Assembly (NCBI GenBank): GCA_900539165.1
Contig: UQAZ01000009.1
Coordinates: 1 to 64,000, forward strand
DNA length: 64,000 nucleotides
From: an uncultured Oscillospiraceae bacterium
GTDB lineage: Bacteria > Bacillota > Clostridia > Oscillospirales > Acutalibacteraceae
Direction: 5' to 3'
Below, piece after piece: positions 56,417-64,000 of the stretch. A program made the translations under genes and the position numbers. The stretch's first letter is position 1; every line of letters starts with the position of its first letter. The notes beneath the pieces are model-generated. The model ran no database searches. It worked only from the letters and a program-made list of their open reading frames with translations, and was not told the DNA's origin.

Positions 56417-57265
56417 ATGATACATGAAAACTTAAAAGGCAGAGTGGCTGTCGTAACAGGCGGCGGCGGAGTTCTCTGCGGACAGTTTGCAAAAACATTG
56501 GCAAAGCAGGGCTGTAAGGTAGCCGTGCTTGATTTGAATGAGGCGGCGGCTCAAAAGTGCGCCGATGAAATTATCTCTGACGGCGGCGAGGCGATTGCTG
56601 TCGGCTGTAATGTTCTCGATACCGAGTCAATGCAAAAGGCTCGTGATGTGATTGCTCAAAGGCTCGGTACTTGCGATATTCTCCTTAACGGAGCAGGCGG
56701 TAATAATCCTAAGGGAACTACCACAAAGGACACTCTCGAAAAAATCGACCTTCTCCAAAAAGACGAGAATGTTAAGACCTTTTTCGACCTTGACCCTGAT
56801 GGAATTTCTTTTGTATTTAATCTTAACTTCTTAGGCACTCTTATTCCTACGCAGATTTTTGCAAAGGATATGGTGGAAAAGGAGCATGCCTGCATCGTTA
56901 TGATTACTTCGATGAACGCATACCGTCCGCTTACCCGTATTCCCGCTTACTCTGCGGCAAAGGCTGCGGTAAAGAACTTTACCGAATGGATGGCTGTTCA
57001 TTTTGCCCCTATGGGAATCAGAGTAAACGCTATCGCTCCCGGCTTCTTTTCCACTAAGCAGAACGCAGCGCTTCTTTGGAACGAGGACGGCACACCGACC
57101 GAGCGTACAGGCAAAATCCTTGCCGCAACCCCGATGGACAGATTCGGCGAGCCTGCCGAGCTTGACGGCACTCTCCTTTTCCTCTGCGACGAGGCGTACA
57201 GCGGATTTATCACAGGTGTAAATATTCCCGTTGACGGTGGATTTAACGCATATTCGGGCGTATAA
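56417..57265 (+). CDS. uxuB: SDR family D-mannonate oxidoreductase (fructuronate reductase)
   Basis: A 282-residue short-chain dehydrogenase. Cofactor motif VTGGGGVLCGQFA, catalytic Ser in ITSMNAYRPL and YxxxK in YSAAKAAVK (about residue 179). Next to uxuA, it should interconvert fructuronate and mannonate with NADH, as the SDR-type UxuB (YjmF) does; this is unlike the long-chain UxuB of E. coli. TTGGAGGAA precedes the ATG. Other sugar-acid SDR functions remain possible. Confidence 0.85.
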   Translation: MIHENLKGRVAVVTGGGGVLCGQFAKTLAKQGCKVAVLDLNEAAAQKCADEIISDGGEAIAVGCNVLDTESMQKARDVIAQRLGTCDILLNGAGGNNPKGTTTKDTLEKIDLLQKDENVKTFFDLDPDGISFVFNLNFLGTLIPTQIFAKDMVEKEHACIVMITSMNAYRPLTRIPAYSAAKAAVKNFTEWMAVHFAPMGIRVNAIAPGFFSTKQNAALLWNEDGTPTERTGKILAATPMDRFGEPAELDGTLLFLCDEAYSGFITGVNIPVDGGFNAYSGV

Positions 57266-57306
57266 AATCGGTGCAAAACGCATCGTCACTGTTTAGGTGT
57301 TTATCA

Positions 57307-57341
57307 GCCATAGATTGCATTTGCAGTCTGTGGCTTTTTTC
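57307..57341 (+). terminator. Terminator after uxuB
   Basis: A near-perfect 13-bp hairpin GCCATAGATTGCA/TGCAGTCTGTGGC followed by six T. Confidence 0.9.
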
Positions 57342-57460
57342 GTACCTGTTATAATAAATTATTAACAAAAATATCTGCTCCGCTTGGTGCAATTTTACCA
57401 AAAAATCATTTGTTTTTTGTTTGTTTTAATAGTGAATACAGAGATATTGCGACAAAATAA

Positions 57461-57489
57461 TTGAATGTGTAATAATTTTGTAATATAAT
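57461..57489 (+). promoter_or_regulatory. Promoter of the 1419-residue secreted protein gene
   Basis: TTGAAT (57461-57466), 17-nt spacer, TATAAT (57484-57489). Confidence 0.75.
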
Positions 57490-57530
57490 CTATGGGATAA
57501 AATTTGCATGATAAAGGAGTAGACTGATAT

Positions 57531-60500
57531 ATGAAGAAAATTTCGATTCGATTTGTGTCAATTATACTTTCACTCATACTTGTTATTTCGTCATTGCCGC
57601 TGACTGTATTGAGCGTAAGCGCAGCGGACGGTGACACCGCAACGACAAATCTTACCGCCTCGGATGTTGCATATTGCGGCACAGGCGTAGGCTTTGACAG
57701 CAGTAAAAACTGCGTTCGCTTTCCCGAGCAGGGCTATACCGCTATCAAGCATTGCGAGTTTACCTTTACGGGTACTGTAAGCGACGGCAAGGCTGTCGGT
57801 ACATTCAGCTCCGATGCCCTCGGATATACAAAATATCTTAATACTTCATCGAAAGCTAAGCAACCGTTAAAAACAACAGCCGATACGTTCACTGTTGCCT
57901 TCAATACGGGAATAAACGGTACGGCTTCTCTTTATTCTATTGATAGTAATAACAAAATAAATTACCTTTTCTTCCGTGACGAGGAATGGAAGCCCGGTGA
58001 GTATTATAAGTTCGACAGAGGAGGATTGTCCGGTACTCAAACAGCATTTTCACTTTTCGTTAGGGACAGCGGAAATACCACTTCGGGAATTAACGGCTAT
58101 AAGAGAGTTCAAAGCATAGATGAAATTAAATCCGGCGAAAAATATTTAATCGCACACCCGGGCAAGTACAACAAAACTACCTCAAATGCAGCCGATGGCT
58201 CTGCTTGGTATGTTCTTCACCCTTCAAAGAGCGATGAAGACTATGTTAATGTTGCTAAGGTTTATAACACTATCCTGAGCGCAACGGCTAAAAGACTTCA
58301 AAACGGCAGCTTCGAGTATAATGCCGACGGTAGCCAATATACCCAAACATCAGGCTATCAGCAACACTCTCATAAAATTCAGGCTTGGAATACCACAGCC
58401 GAGGAAAATAAGGTAGAACTTTTTGATAAGAACAGTAAGGCACATATGGCGGTAAGCGATAATGCAAAGAATTACATTCCCGACGGAAAATATGCAGCCG
58501 AGCTTAATGCAGACGAACCCGGTTCTCTTTATCAGGTTGTAAATACTCTGCCAAGCAGTACATACCTTTGGGGACTTGACCACAGAGGCCGTATGGGTAC
58601 GGATACTATGGCTTTGGTTATCGGTCCGAGCCAGGAAGTAAGACCGAGCAAAAACAGCGGTTCAACCACCTCCGAAACAACTGCTACTATCAAGAAGGAC
58701 TTTGGCAAAGACCAGTTTATGCAGATGGTAGAGTGGGCAAAATCACAGGGAAATATCGAGCTTCTCAGCGATTACAGCAACACTTCGGGTAATTCCGGCA
58801 GAAATACAACTGCCAAAAAGCTTCAGAATATCACCGTGTATTCTAAGCCTTTCGGACTGAACGGCTCGTTTAAGTCGAGCGATGAGCTTTCTCCGTTCAG
58901 CCTTGTTCCCACAGATGAGCATACAGAGGAATGGCATATTTGGATTATGATTTCCGGAAGCGGTGATTGGTCGTCTTACGGCTCAAACGATAAGGAAATC
59001 AGCACGGGACAAACTATTGTAAACAGCTACGGAAATATCGACTCCTCCGTAATGACAAGTGAGGAGCTAAAGCAGTTCTTTTACAGAGTTCCTGCCGGTC
59101 AGTCAGAGTCTATGTTTGCGTTCGTTCCTATCGACACGGCACACCAGCATACAAGCGGTAATGGAAATACCACCTGCGGTAACTTGCTCGATAAGGTAAA
59201 TTTCGAGGTGTTTAACTCGTTTACGGCAAGCTCAACAGACCACGGCTCAGGCTCGGTAACAGATACCGACAACGGCTCAAGCGATAAGCAGAATATTACA
59301 AAGATTAATCCTATTTCTGTTTATACTAAGGATAATTCAACCCAAAATCTCGTTGCGGCAATCAAAAAAGAGGATATTGAAAAAGAAGGTGTAACCTTTG
59401 CAGGTATCTACCTCACCACTCAGGACGCAAAAGGCGAAAGCGTTACCGTTTTTAAGCCTCTTAAAAATTGCGAGATTGACGAAAACGATTTGACTTGGAA
59501 ACCAAATTCTGAAAACGAAAAGCTCGAAACCGCTACGGTTACGCTTCCAAACGGTCAGCAGGTTCTTGTTTCCAGATTGCAAACAGATAAAGGATATGCA
59601 TACGACATCCCTGCCGATATGTGGCTCAAACGCACCGACAAAACGGGCAATGTCGCATATGTTATGCAGTTAAAGAATGTGTCCTCGTCTATGGACTCTC
59701 ACTTTATCTTCCTCAAAAGTCCTACCGTAACCTATGACGCAAACAGCACAAAGGATTTTGAGTACGAAATCAGTGAGACCGATAAAACAAATGTTTATGA
59801 CTTTAAGCCTCAAACGATTGGTGACGGAGTAAAATATATCGACCCTGTATCGTCCCATAACCCTGTTGCACCTGATAGCGGTTGGAAGTTTACGGGCTGG
59901 AAGTTGTTTGATGCCGACGGAGTTGTAAAGGATAATAACGGCAACGATATGATTTTAAGCGGTACTAACGCTATCGCTTGTAATGTAAAACAGCCGAACG
60001 GTAAGCCGTCCAAGCGTACATTCATTGTTGTTGACGGCAAAACTGTTGAAGAAGCGTTTGATAACGGTATGGATATTACCGACAGCGATAAGACTATCGG
60101 CAAGAAGTGGGCGCTCAAGCCTGGTGTCACCTCTGTTTACGAAAAGGAGTCCGAGGCTCTTACATTGGTTGCTCAGTGGAGATTTAAGAATACCTTTATC
60201 CCCGAGTATCAGGATAAGGTTACTAATCCGTTTACTCAGGGCGAGACAGGCGGTACAATCGAACTTAAAAATACCGACAGCGAAAATTATTCCGCAGACC
60301 CAAACGGCACAAAGTCATATTTTGCAGAAATTGAGGAGCAGGTTGTTGCAACCGCTAAGGCAAATCATCTTTACACCTTTATCGGCTGGTACGACAGCAA
60401 GGGCAATGTAGTTACCACAAATCCCGAGCTTATCGTAAATCAGATTAAGGGCGAAATCGGCGAGTATCACGCTCGTTTCCAAAAGACAGGCGTAGCCGTA

Positions 60501-61790
60501 AACTTCTACTATTTAGAGTATAACGAAAGCACAAAATCTTACGATTATAAGGTTTACGACGGCGGTAAGTATACCCAGTATCTTGATAAAAACGAAAGAG
60601 CAACGAAGCCGACAGGCGACAGCAAAAATGTAAAAACTTGGTTTACCTCACCTACAAAGCTCGGTGCTGATACAGCATTTGATTTTAACCAACCTATTCC
60701 TAAGAGCATAGACCTTTATGCCGCCCCGACATTTACATTTAATTATTATAATTATTTCCAATTTATAGAGCCGTGGAAAATGTTTGCATATTCCACTCTT
60801 AAATATGACGGAAATTATATTGATATGAAAAATGACCCTGATGTAACCGATTATAAGGTTTATATCCTAAAGGCTGATTCTGTTGACGAGGCTATGCCAA
60901 AGGCAAGCGATATTAAGAGTAATCCCGAAACAAAGGTTGTGTCAAAGAATGACTCGGCAATATTGTTCAACAGCACCACAAAGACAGGCAATAGCTTTAA
61001 TAGAGTAGGCGCTCAATATAATAATCTCTCTATTTACGATATGAGAAAGCCTGTTTGGGTAACCTTTGACTTTACATACAGAGGCATTACATATACAGCC
61101 AACGTAAAGAACAGAAGCCTTTATAATAATATTCAGGATTATAAAAAATCAACCCAAAGCGATAAGTATTATACACAGTATAAGCAGGAGCAGGATGAAA
61201 TGCTTACGGCTATTACCAATATGTATGATGCAACCGTAGATTATAATATTGATAAGGTATTTGATTATAAGAAATCATCAAAGCTTACTCAAGATGTAAA
61301 GACCGGAATTGCAAATGCGTATACAGATTACAAATTTACCTCGTCCACTACTATTAGAAATATCGAGCCGTGGGGCTTTAAGTATTCGTTTGGTGTTGAC
61401 GGAAGTGCAATCGGTAACTTCTCCGATTATGGTGTGGCTGTTTTGTCAAATTATGAGAAGGCACCTGAAAGCATTGCTGATCTTTTGGATAACGAAAATA
61501 CGGTCGTGTATTCAAAATCTACGGATAATATTTATTCCGATGTCAACAATACCGCTAACGCCGTTGCTTATCATACTGAGGGTATTAAAATTTTGGATTA
61601 TGATAAAAATACATACTCTGTATTTTTTGTAAAGGACGCAGACGGTAAGTATCATTGTTCAAGTATAGTGTCTAACAGTTATAAGGCTATTGCCGGTCAG
61701 GACACATCCGAAATGAAAGAAATCAGTAAGGCGATTATTGATTACGCCGAAAAGATTAACGCATATTGGAAAAAGATTGATAATAAGTAA
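57531..61790 (+). CDS. Large secreted protein of unknown function with InlB-type repeats
   Basis: A 1419-residue exported protein: signal peptide (about residues 1-32, ending VLSVSA). The N-terminal half is not recognised (residues 40-700). Two InlB/Listeria-Bacteroides-type repeats are centred near 785 (WKFTGWKLFDADG) and 955 (YTFIGWYDSKGN). A Tyr/Lys/Asp-rich C-terminal part (1050-1419) with possible helical segments completes it. No LPXTG, dockerin, SLH or catalytic motif is visible. The GGAGTAG site and promoter are good. A 47-codon gene follows after 15 nt, so the two are probably translated from one mRNA. Confidence 0.75.
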   Translation: MKKISIRFVSIILSLILVISSLPLTVLSVSAADGDTATTNLTASDVAYCGTGVGFDSSKNCVRFPEQGYTAIKHCEFTFTGTVSDGKAVGTFSSDALGYTKYLNTSSKAKQPLKTTADTFTVAFNTGINGTASLYSIDSNNKINYLFFRDEEWKPGEYYKFDRGGLSGTQTAFSLFVRDSGNTTSGINGYKRVQSIDEIKSGEKYLIAHPGKYNKTTSNAADGSAWYVLHPSKSDEDYVNVAKVYNTILSATAKRLQNGSFEYNADGSQYTQTSGYQQHSHKIQAWNTTAEENKVELFDKNSKAHMAVSDNAKNYIPDGKYAAELNADEPGSLYQVVNTLPSSTYLWGLDHRGRMGTDTMALVIGPSQEVRPSKNSGSTTSETTATIKKDFGKDQFMQMVEWAKSQGNIELLSDYSNTSGNSGRNTTAKKLQNITVYSKPFGLNGSFKSSDELSPFSLVPTDEHTEEWHIWIMISGSGDWSSYGSNDKEISTGQTIVNSYGNIDSSVMTSEELKQFFYRVPAGQSESMFAFVPIDTAHQHTSGNGNTTCGNLLDKVNFEVFNSFTASSTDHGSGSVTDTDNGSSDKQNITKINPISVYTKDNSTQNLVAAIKKEDIEKEGVTFAGIYLTTQDAKGESVTVFKPLKNCEIDENDLTWKPNSENEKLETATVTLPNGQQVLVSRLQTDKGYAYDIPADMWLKRTDKTGNVAYVMQLKNVSSSMDSHFIFLKSPTVTYDANSTKDFEYEISETDKTNVYDFKPQTIGDGVKYIDPVSSHNPVAPDSGWKFTGWKLFDADGVVKDNNGNDMILSGTNAIACNVKQPNGKPSKRTFIVVDGKTVEEAFDNGMDITDSDKTIGKKWALKPGVTSVYEKESEALTLVAQWRFKNTFIPEYQDKVTNPFTQGETGGTIELKNTDSENYSADPNGTKSYFAEIEEQVVATAKANHLYTFIGWYDSKGNVVTTNPELIVNQIKGEIGEYHARFQKTGVAVNFYYLEYNESTKSYDYKVYDGGKYTQYLDKNERATKPTGDSKNVKTWFTSPTKLGADTAFDFNQPIPKSIDLYAAPTFTFNYYNYFQFIEPWKMFAYSTLKYDGNYIDMKNDPDVTDYKVYILKADSVDEAMPKASDIKSNPETKVVSKNDSAILFNSTTKTGNSFNRVGAQYNNLSIYDMRKPVWVTFDFTYRGITYTANVKNRSLYNNIQDYKKSTQSDKYYTQYKQEQDEMLTAITNMYDATVDYNIDKVFDYKKSSKLTQDVKTGIANAYTDYKFTSSTTIRNIEPWGFKYSFGVDGSAIGNFSDYGVAVLSNYEKAPESIADLLDNENTVVYSKSTDNIYSDVNNTANAVAYHTEGIKILDYDKNTYSVFFVKDADGKYHCSSIVSNSYKAIAGQDTSEMKEISKAIIDYAEKINAYWKKIDNK

Positions 61791-61805
61791 GGAGGGAGAA
61801 ATGTT

Positions 61806-61949
61806 ATGAGCAAGAAAGCAGAATTTGAATTACCACAGCTTGATGTTGTAATGTTTCTCACTGACGCTTCGGTTTTGACCACAACAATCAGCGGTGGAGG
61901 TTGGGAGACCGAGGACGATTGGATCGACCCGGAAGATAACATTTTCTGA
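61806..61949 (+). CDS. Small peptide, possible RiPP precursor-like or exported peptide
   Basis: A 47-residue peptide with an excellent ribosome site (GGAGGGAG, 7 nt spacing), directly after the stop of the 1419-residue protein. The N-terminal half FELPQLDVVMFLTDASVLTTT has a P-x-x-x-V-x-x-F-x-x-D-x-(V/I)-x-T-T/S shape that I associate with small peptides common in Clostridia. The C-terminal half is a glycine, tryptophan and acid-rich segment (SGGGWETEDDWIDPEDNIF). No cysteine is present, and no modification enzyme, protease or transporter gene is adjacent in the window. A role is not established. Confidence 0.7.
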   Translation: MSKKAEFELPQLDVVMFLTDASVLTTTISGGGWETEDDWIDPEDNIF

Positions 61950-61963
61950 TAATTAATAAAACT

Positions 61964-62006
61964 AAAACGCTTGACTGAATTTATTGTTTCAGCCAAGCGT
62001 TTTTAT
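61964..62006 (+). terminator. Terminator after the small peptide gene
   Basis: Stem AAAACGCTTG/CAAGCGTTTT with an imperfect inner stem, followed by TTA-rich sequence. Confidence 0.85.
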
Positions 62007-62045
62007 ATGCCTCGATTTATGTTAATTTTTTGTTATCGAAAACAA

Positions 62046-62073
62046 TAATGCCGCAGGCGAACCCACGGCATTA
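62046..62073 (-). terminator. Terminator of the cytidylate-kinase-like gene
   Basis: Stem ATGCCG/CGGCAT just past the stop, with TATTGTTTT after it on the minus strand. Confidence 0.65.
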
Positions 62074-62077
62074 TTTA

Positions 62078-62677
62078 TTATTCTGTTGTTTGAATCAGTT
62101 TTATGTAGTGGTCGATTATGTCGGCTGCGTTTTCTATGCCCACCTTTGATGAATTGATGATAAGGTCATAGTAGCGTGAATCGCCCCATTTTTCCTTACA
62201 ATAGTAGTTGTGGTATTGCTTTCTCTGCTTATTTACCTTTTCTACCATTGCCTCGCCCTCAACCTCTGTTATGCGATACATTTTAGAGATTCTTGTAGCC
62301 TCGTAAACCAAATCGCCTGTTACAAAGATTGAAACCATATTTTCGTTGTCTTTGAGGATTGATGTAGCGCATCTGCCGACTACAACAAAACTTTCGCCCG
62401 AATTTGCTTTTTCACGCAGAAAGTCAAATTGCATCTGGCTTATTGTTTCTTCGGGAGAATTGGTGAAACCGTTTACGGTTCTGGAGAATAATCTGTTTCT
62501 CGGAATTTCGTCATATTTCTTTAGCTCATCTAAATCCATATTCTTTTCCTGAGCGATTAACTCAATCAGCTCCTTGTCATAAAGAGGTATGTTGTACTTC
62601 TTTGCAAGAATTTCGCCGATTTTGTGACCGCCCGAGCCGTATTCACGACCGATTGCAATGATTCTTTGCTGCTTCAT
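62078..62677 (-). CDS. Cytidylate kinase-like family protein
   Basis: A 199-residue P-loop protein. Walker-type IAIGREYGSGGHKIGE at the N-terminus, VVVGRCATSIL near residue 98, and an arginine-rich lid (KQRKQYHNYYCKEKWGD, about 150-166). It is the Cytidylate_kin2 group, distinct from canonical CMP kinase; its substrate is not known. It follows the permease gene by 19 nt with GGAGGAA and is probably co-transcribed. Confidence 0.85.
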   Translation of the reverse strand: MKQQRIIAIGREYGSGGHKIGEILAKKYNIPLYDKELIELIAQEKNMDLDELKKYDEIPRNRLFSRTVNGFTNSPEETISQMQFDFLREKANSGESFVVVGRCATSILKDNENMVSIFVTGDLVYEATRISKMYRITEVEGEAMVEKVNKQRKQYHNYYCKEKWGDSRYYDLIINSSKVGIENAADIIDHYIKLIQTTE

Positions 62678-62696
62678 ATTCGTTCCTCCTTAAAAA

Positions 62697-63995
62697 TTAA
62701 AAATATCTTACCTTAATTATAAGCATTGCTATGCCTAAAACTATTGCGGTTGCAGGAATTGCGGTCTTGCAGTATTTGCCCCAGCTTACAGGGTGTCCTG
62801 CTTTTGCCGCAACGGATGTTCCTACTACATTTGCGCTTGCACCGATTGGTGTAGCCGAGCCGCCGATGTCTGTACCGATGGACAGTGAGTATGCCAAAAC
62901 GCCTAAGTCCGCACCCGGTGTTGTAGCCGCAAGGCTCTTGATAACAGGCACCATTGTTGCCGCAAAAGGAATGTTGTCTACTACCGCACTTGCGATTGCA
63001 CTTATCCACATAATGATGAATACCATTGCTAAGAAGTTGCCCTTGCAGAGCTTTTCGATGAACGATGCGATTACTTCAAGCACACCTGTTTGCTCAAGTC
63101 CGCCTACTACTATGAATAAGCCGATGAAGAATAACAGCGTCTTGGAGTCAACTCTTTTTAGGATGTATCCAATGTGCTTTGGCGATGTCAGTAATGTTAT
63201 CAAAGCGATAAATACTCCGATGAATGCCACAGTCAATCCTGTTTGTGCGTGTGTGATAAGAAGCACAACAGCGATTAAGAATATGATTGTGGATATGATG
63301 AAATCACGCTTGTTTTCAATAGCGTCTTTAGGGTTGGGATAGGTTGCCGTTCCTGCATTGTCGGCGCTTGCACTAAGCTCTTTTTTGAATGCGAGCGAGA
63401 AAAATACAATCATCACTACCAAACCTGCACCTGCGATAAGTCCTGTGTTAGAAAGGAAATCGCCAAAGCTGTATCCCAAAGCAGTACCTATAATGATGTT
63501 TGGCGGGTCTCCGCACATTGTAGCCGAGCCGCCGAGATTTGCACAGAAAATTTCGCTCAGTATCATCGGCACGGGGTCGAATTTCAAAAGTTGCGAAAGC
63601 TCAACGGTAACTGCCGCAAGGAATAAAATAACCGTAATGCTGTCGATAAACATTGAAAGTACCGCACTCATAATCATAAATGTTATGAGTATCGGCATTA
63701 CCCTGTACTTTACAGCCTTTGCTATGGTAAGGCACAGCCAACGGAAAAATCCCGCTTTTGCCATTCCCTCAACCATTACCATCATTCCGGCGATAAATAT
63801 TATTGTCGCCCAGTTAATACCGCTGGATTCTTCTACCGCATTTCCGCTAACATGCCAAAATTCTGCGGTAAAAATGCTTTTGATGTTAAGCGTTTGCATT
63901 ATTGCCTCCGGCGATTTCATACATATGCCGAAAACAATTACGATTGTTGCCAGACCACAACCGAGAGTAACCCATTGCCTTGGTATTTTGTCCAT
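62697..63995 (-). CDS. SLC13/ArsB-NhaD superfamily permease
   Basis: A polytopic membrane protein of at least 432 residues with about 11-12 helices in two related halves. Hairpin motifs are NLGGSATMCGDPPNIIIG (about residue 155) and a second SIGTDIGGSATPIGASANVV (about 375). Relatives carry anions (arsenite, dicarboxylates) or exchange Na+/H+; the substrate is not clear. The ATG at 63995 leaves only five bases to the window edge, so a start further upstream outside the window cannot be excluded. Confidence 0.85.
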   Translation of the reverse strand: MDKIPRQWVTLGCGLATIVIVFGICMKSPEAIMQTLNIKSIFTAEFWHVSGNAVEESSGINWATIIFIAGMMVMVEGMAKAGFFRWLCLTIAKAVKYRVMPILITFMIMSAVLSMFIDSITVILFLAAVTVELSQLLKFDPVPMILSEIFCANLGGSATMCGDPPNIIIGTALGYSFGDFLSNTGLIAGAGLVVMIVFFSLAFKKELSASADNAGTATYPNPKDAIENKRDFIISTIIFLIAVVLLITHAQTGLTVAFIGVFIALITLLTSPKHIGYILKRVDSKTLLFFIGLFIVVGGLEQTGVLEVIASFIEKLCKGNFLAMVFIIMWISAIASAVVDNIPFAATMVPVIKSLAATTPGADLGVLAYSLSIGTDIGGSATPIGASANVVGTSVAAKAGHPVSWGKYCKTAIPATAIVLGIAMLIIKVRYF

Positions 63996-64000
63996 AATAA

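Overview
The window looks like the chromosome of a strictly anaerobic, spore-forming, fibre-associated gut or rumen Clostridium relative, most likely Ruminococcaceae/Oscillospirales. The evidence is: sporulation genes (spoIVB, yqfC, yqfD); secreted proteins with dockerin-like tails and Big_2/FIVAR or leucine-rich repeats; pyruvate phosphate dikinase, lactate dehydrogenase and a fumarate-to-succinate branch; uxuA/uxuB; and consensus sigma-A promoters with strong Shine-Dalgarno sites. I cannot name the species from sequence alone.

Layout. 0-4.1 kb: a repeat cluster and single-chain purL (minus). 4.3-5.4 kb: a triple-PAS protein. 5.9-15.1 kb: three secreted proteins, a 2211-residue Ig-like/FIVAR protein and two leucine-rich-repeat proteins with single dockerin-like repeats. 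15.2-19.2 kb: minus-strand PHP phosphoesterase, maf, peptidase U32 and zapA. 19.5-33.6 kb: energy metabolism, namely DAHP synthase, ldh, fumC, a nine-gene run hdrB-hdrC-hdrA-flxD-flxC-flxB-flxA-frdB-frdA, then an AAE-family transporter. 33.7-34.8 kb: a ZIP transporter and an unannotated type I toxin-antitoxin locus. 34.9-39.4 kb: yebC, spoIVB, a DUF3048 lipoprotein and an SGNH protein. 39.4-39.6 kb: tRNA-Glu and tRNA-Met. 39.8-45.5 kb: lexA, mrp, dCMP deaminase, a HAD protein, a membrane-anchored unknown, degV and birA. 45.6-50.7 kb: vanW, glmU and ppdK. 51.3-55 kb: a G5/3D wall protein, corA, yqfC and yqfD. 55-57.3 kb: uxuA and uxuB. 57.5-62 kb: a 1419-residue secreted protein followed by a 47-residue peptide gene. 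62-64 kb: a cytidylate-kinase-like protein and an SLC13/ArsB-type permease.

The most exciting system is the 23.5-32.3 kb operon. It encodes a complete set of soluble HdrABC and FlxABCD (NADH-linked, flavin-bifurcation type) subunits directly followed by a soluble fumarate reductase. The flavoprotein subunit has lost the covalent-FAD histidine, and no membrane anchor is present. fumC lies upstream and an AAE-family transporter (the family that includes succinate exporters) lies downstream. The reading I propose is NADH-driven fumarate reduction coupled to ferredoxin reduction in the cytosol. Rex-like operators sit in the promoters of both ldh and fumC, so redox state may set the choice between lactate and succinate.

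Two further hidden items are the convergent toxin/antisense-RNA locus at 34.48-34.80 kb, which encodes a 24-residue membrane peptide, and a family of about ten dispersed two-hairpin repeats. The second stem of those repeats varies in sequence but keeps its pairing.
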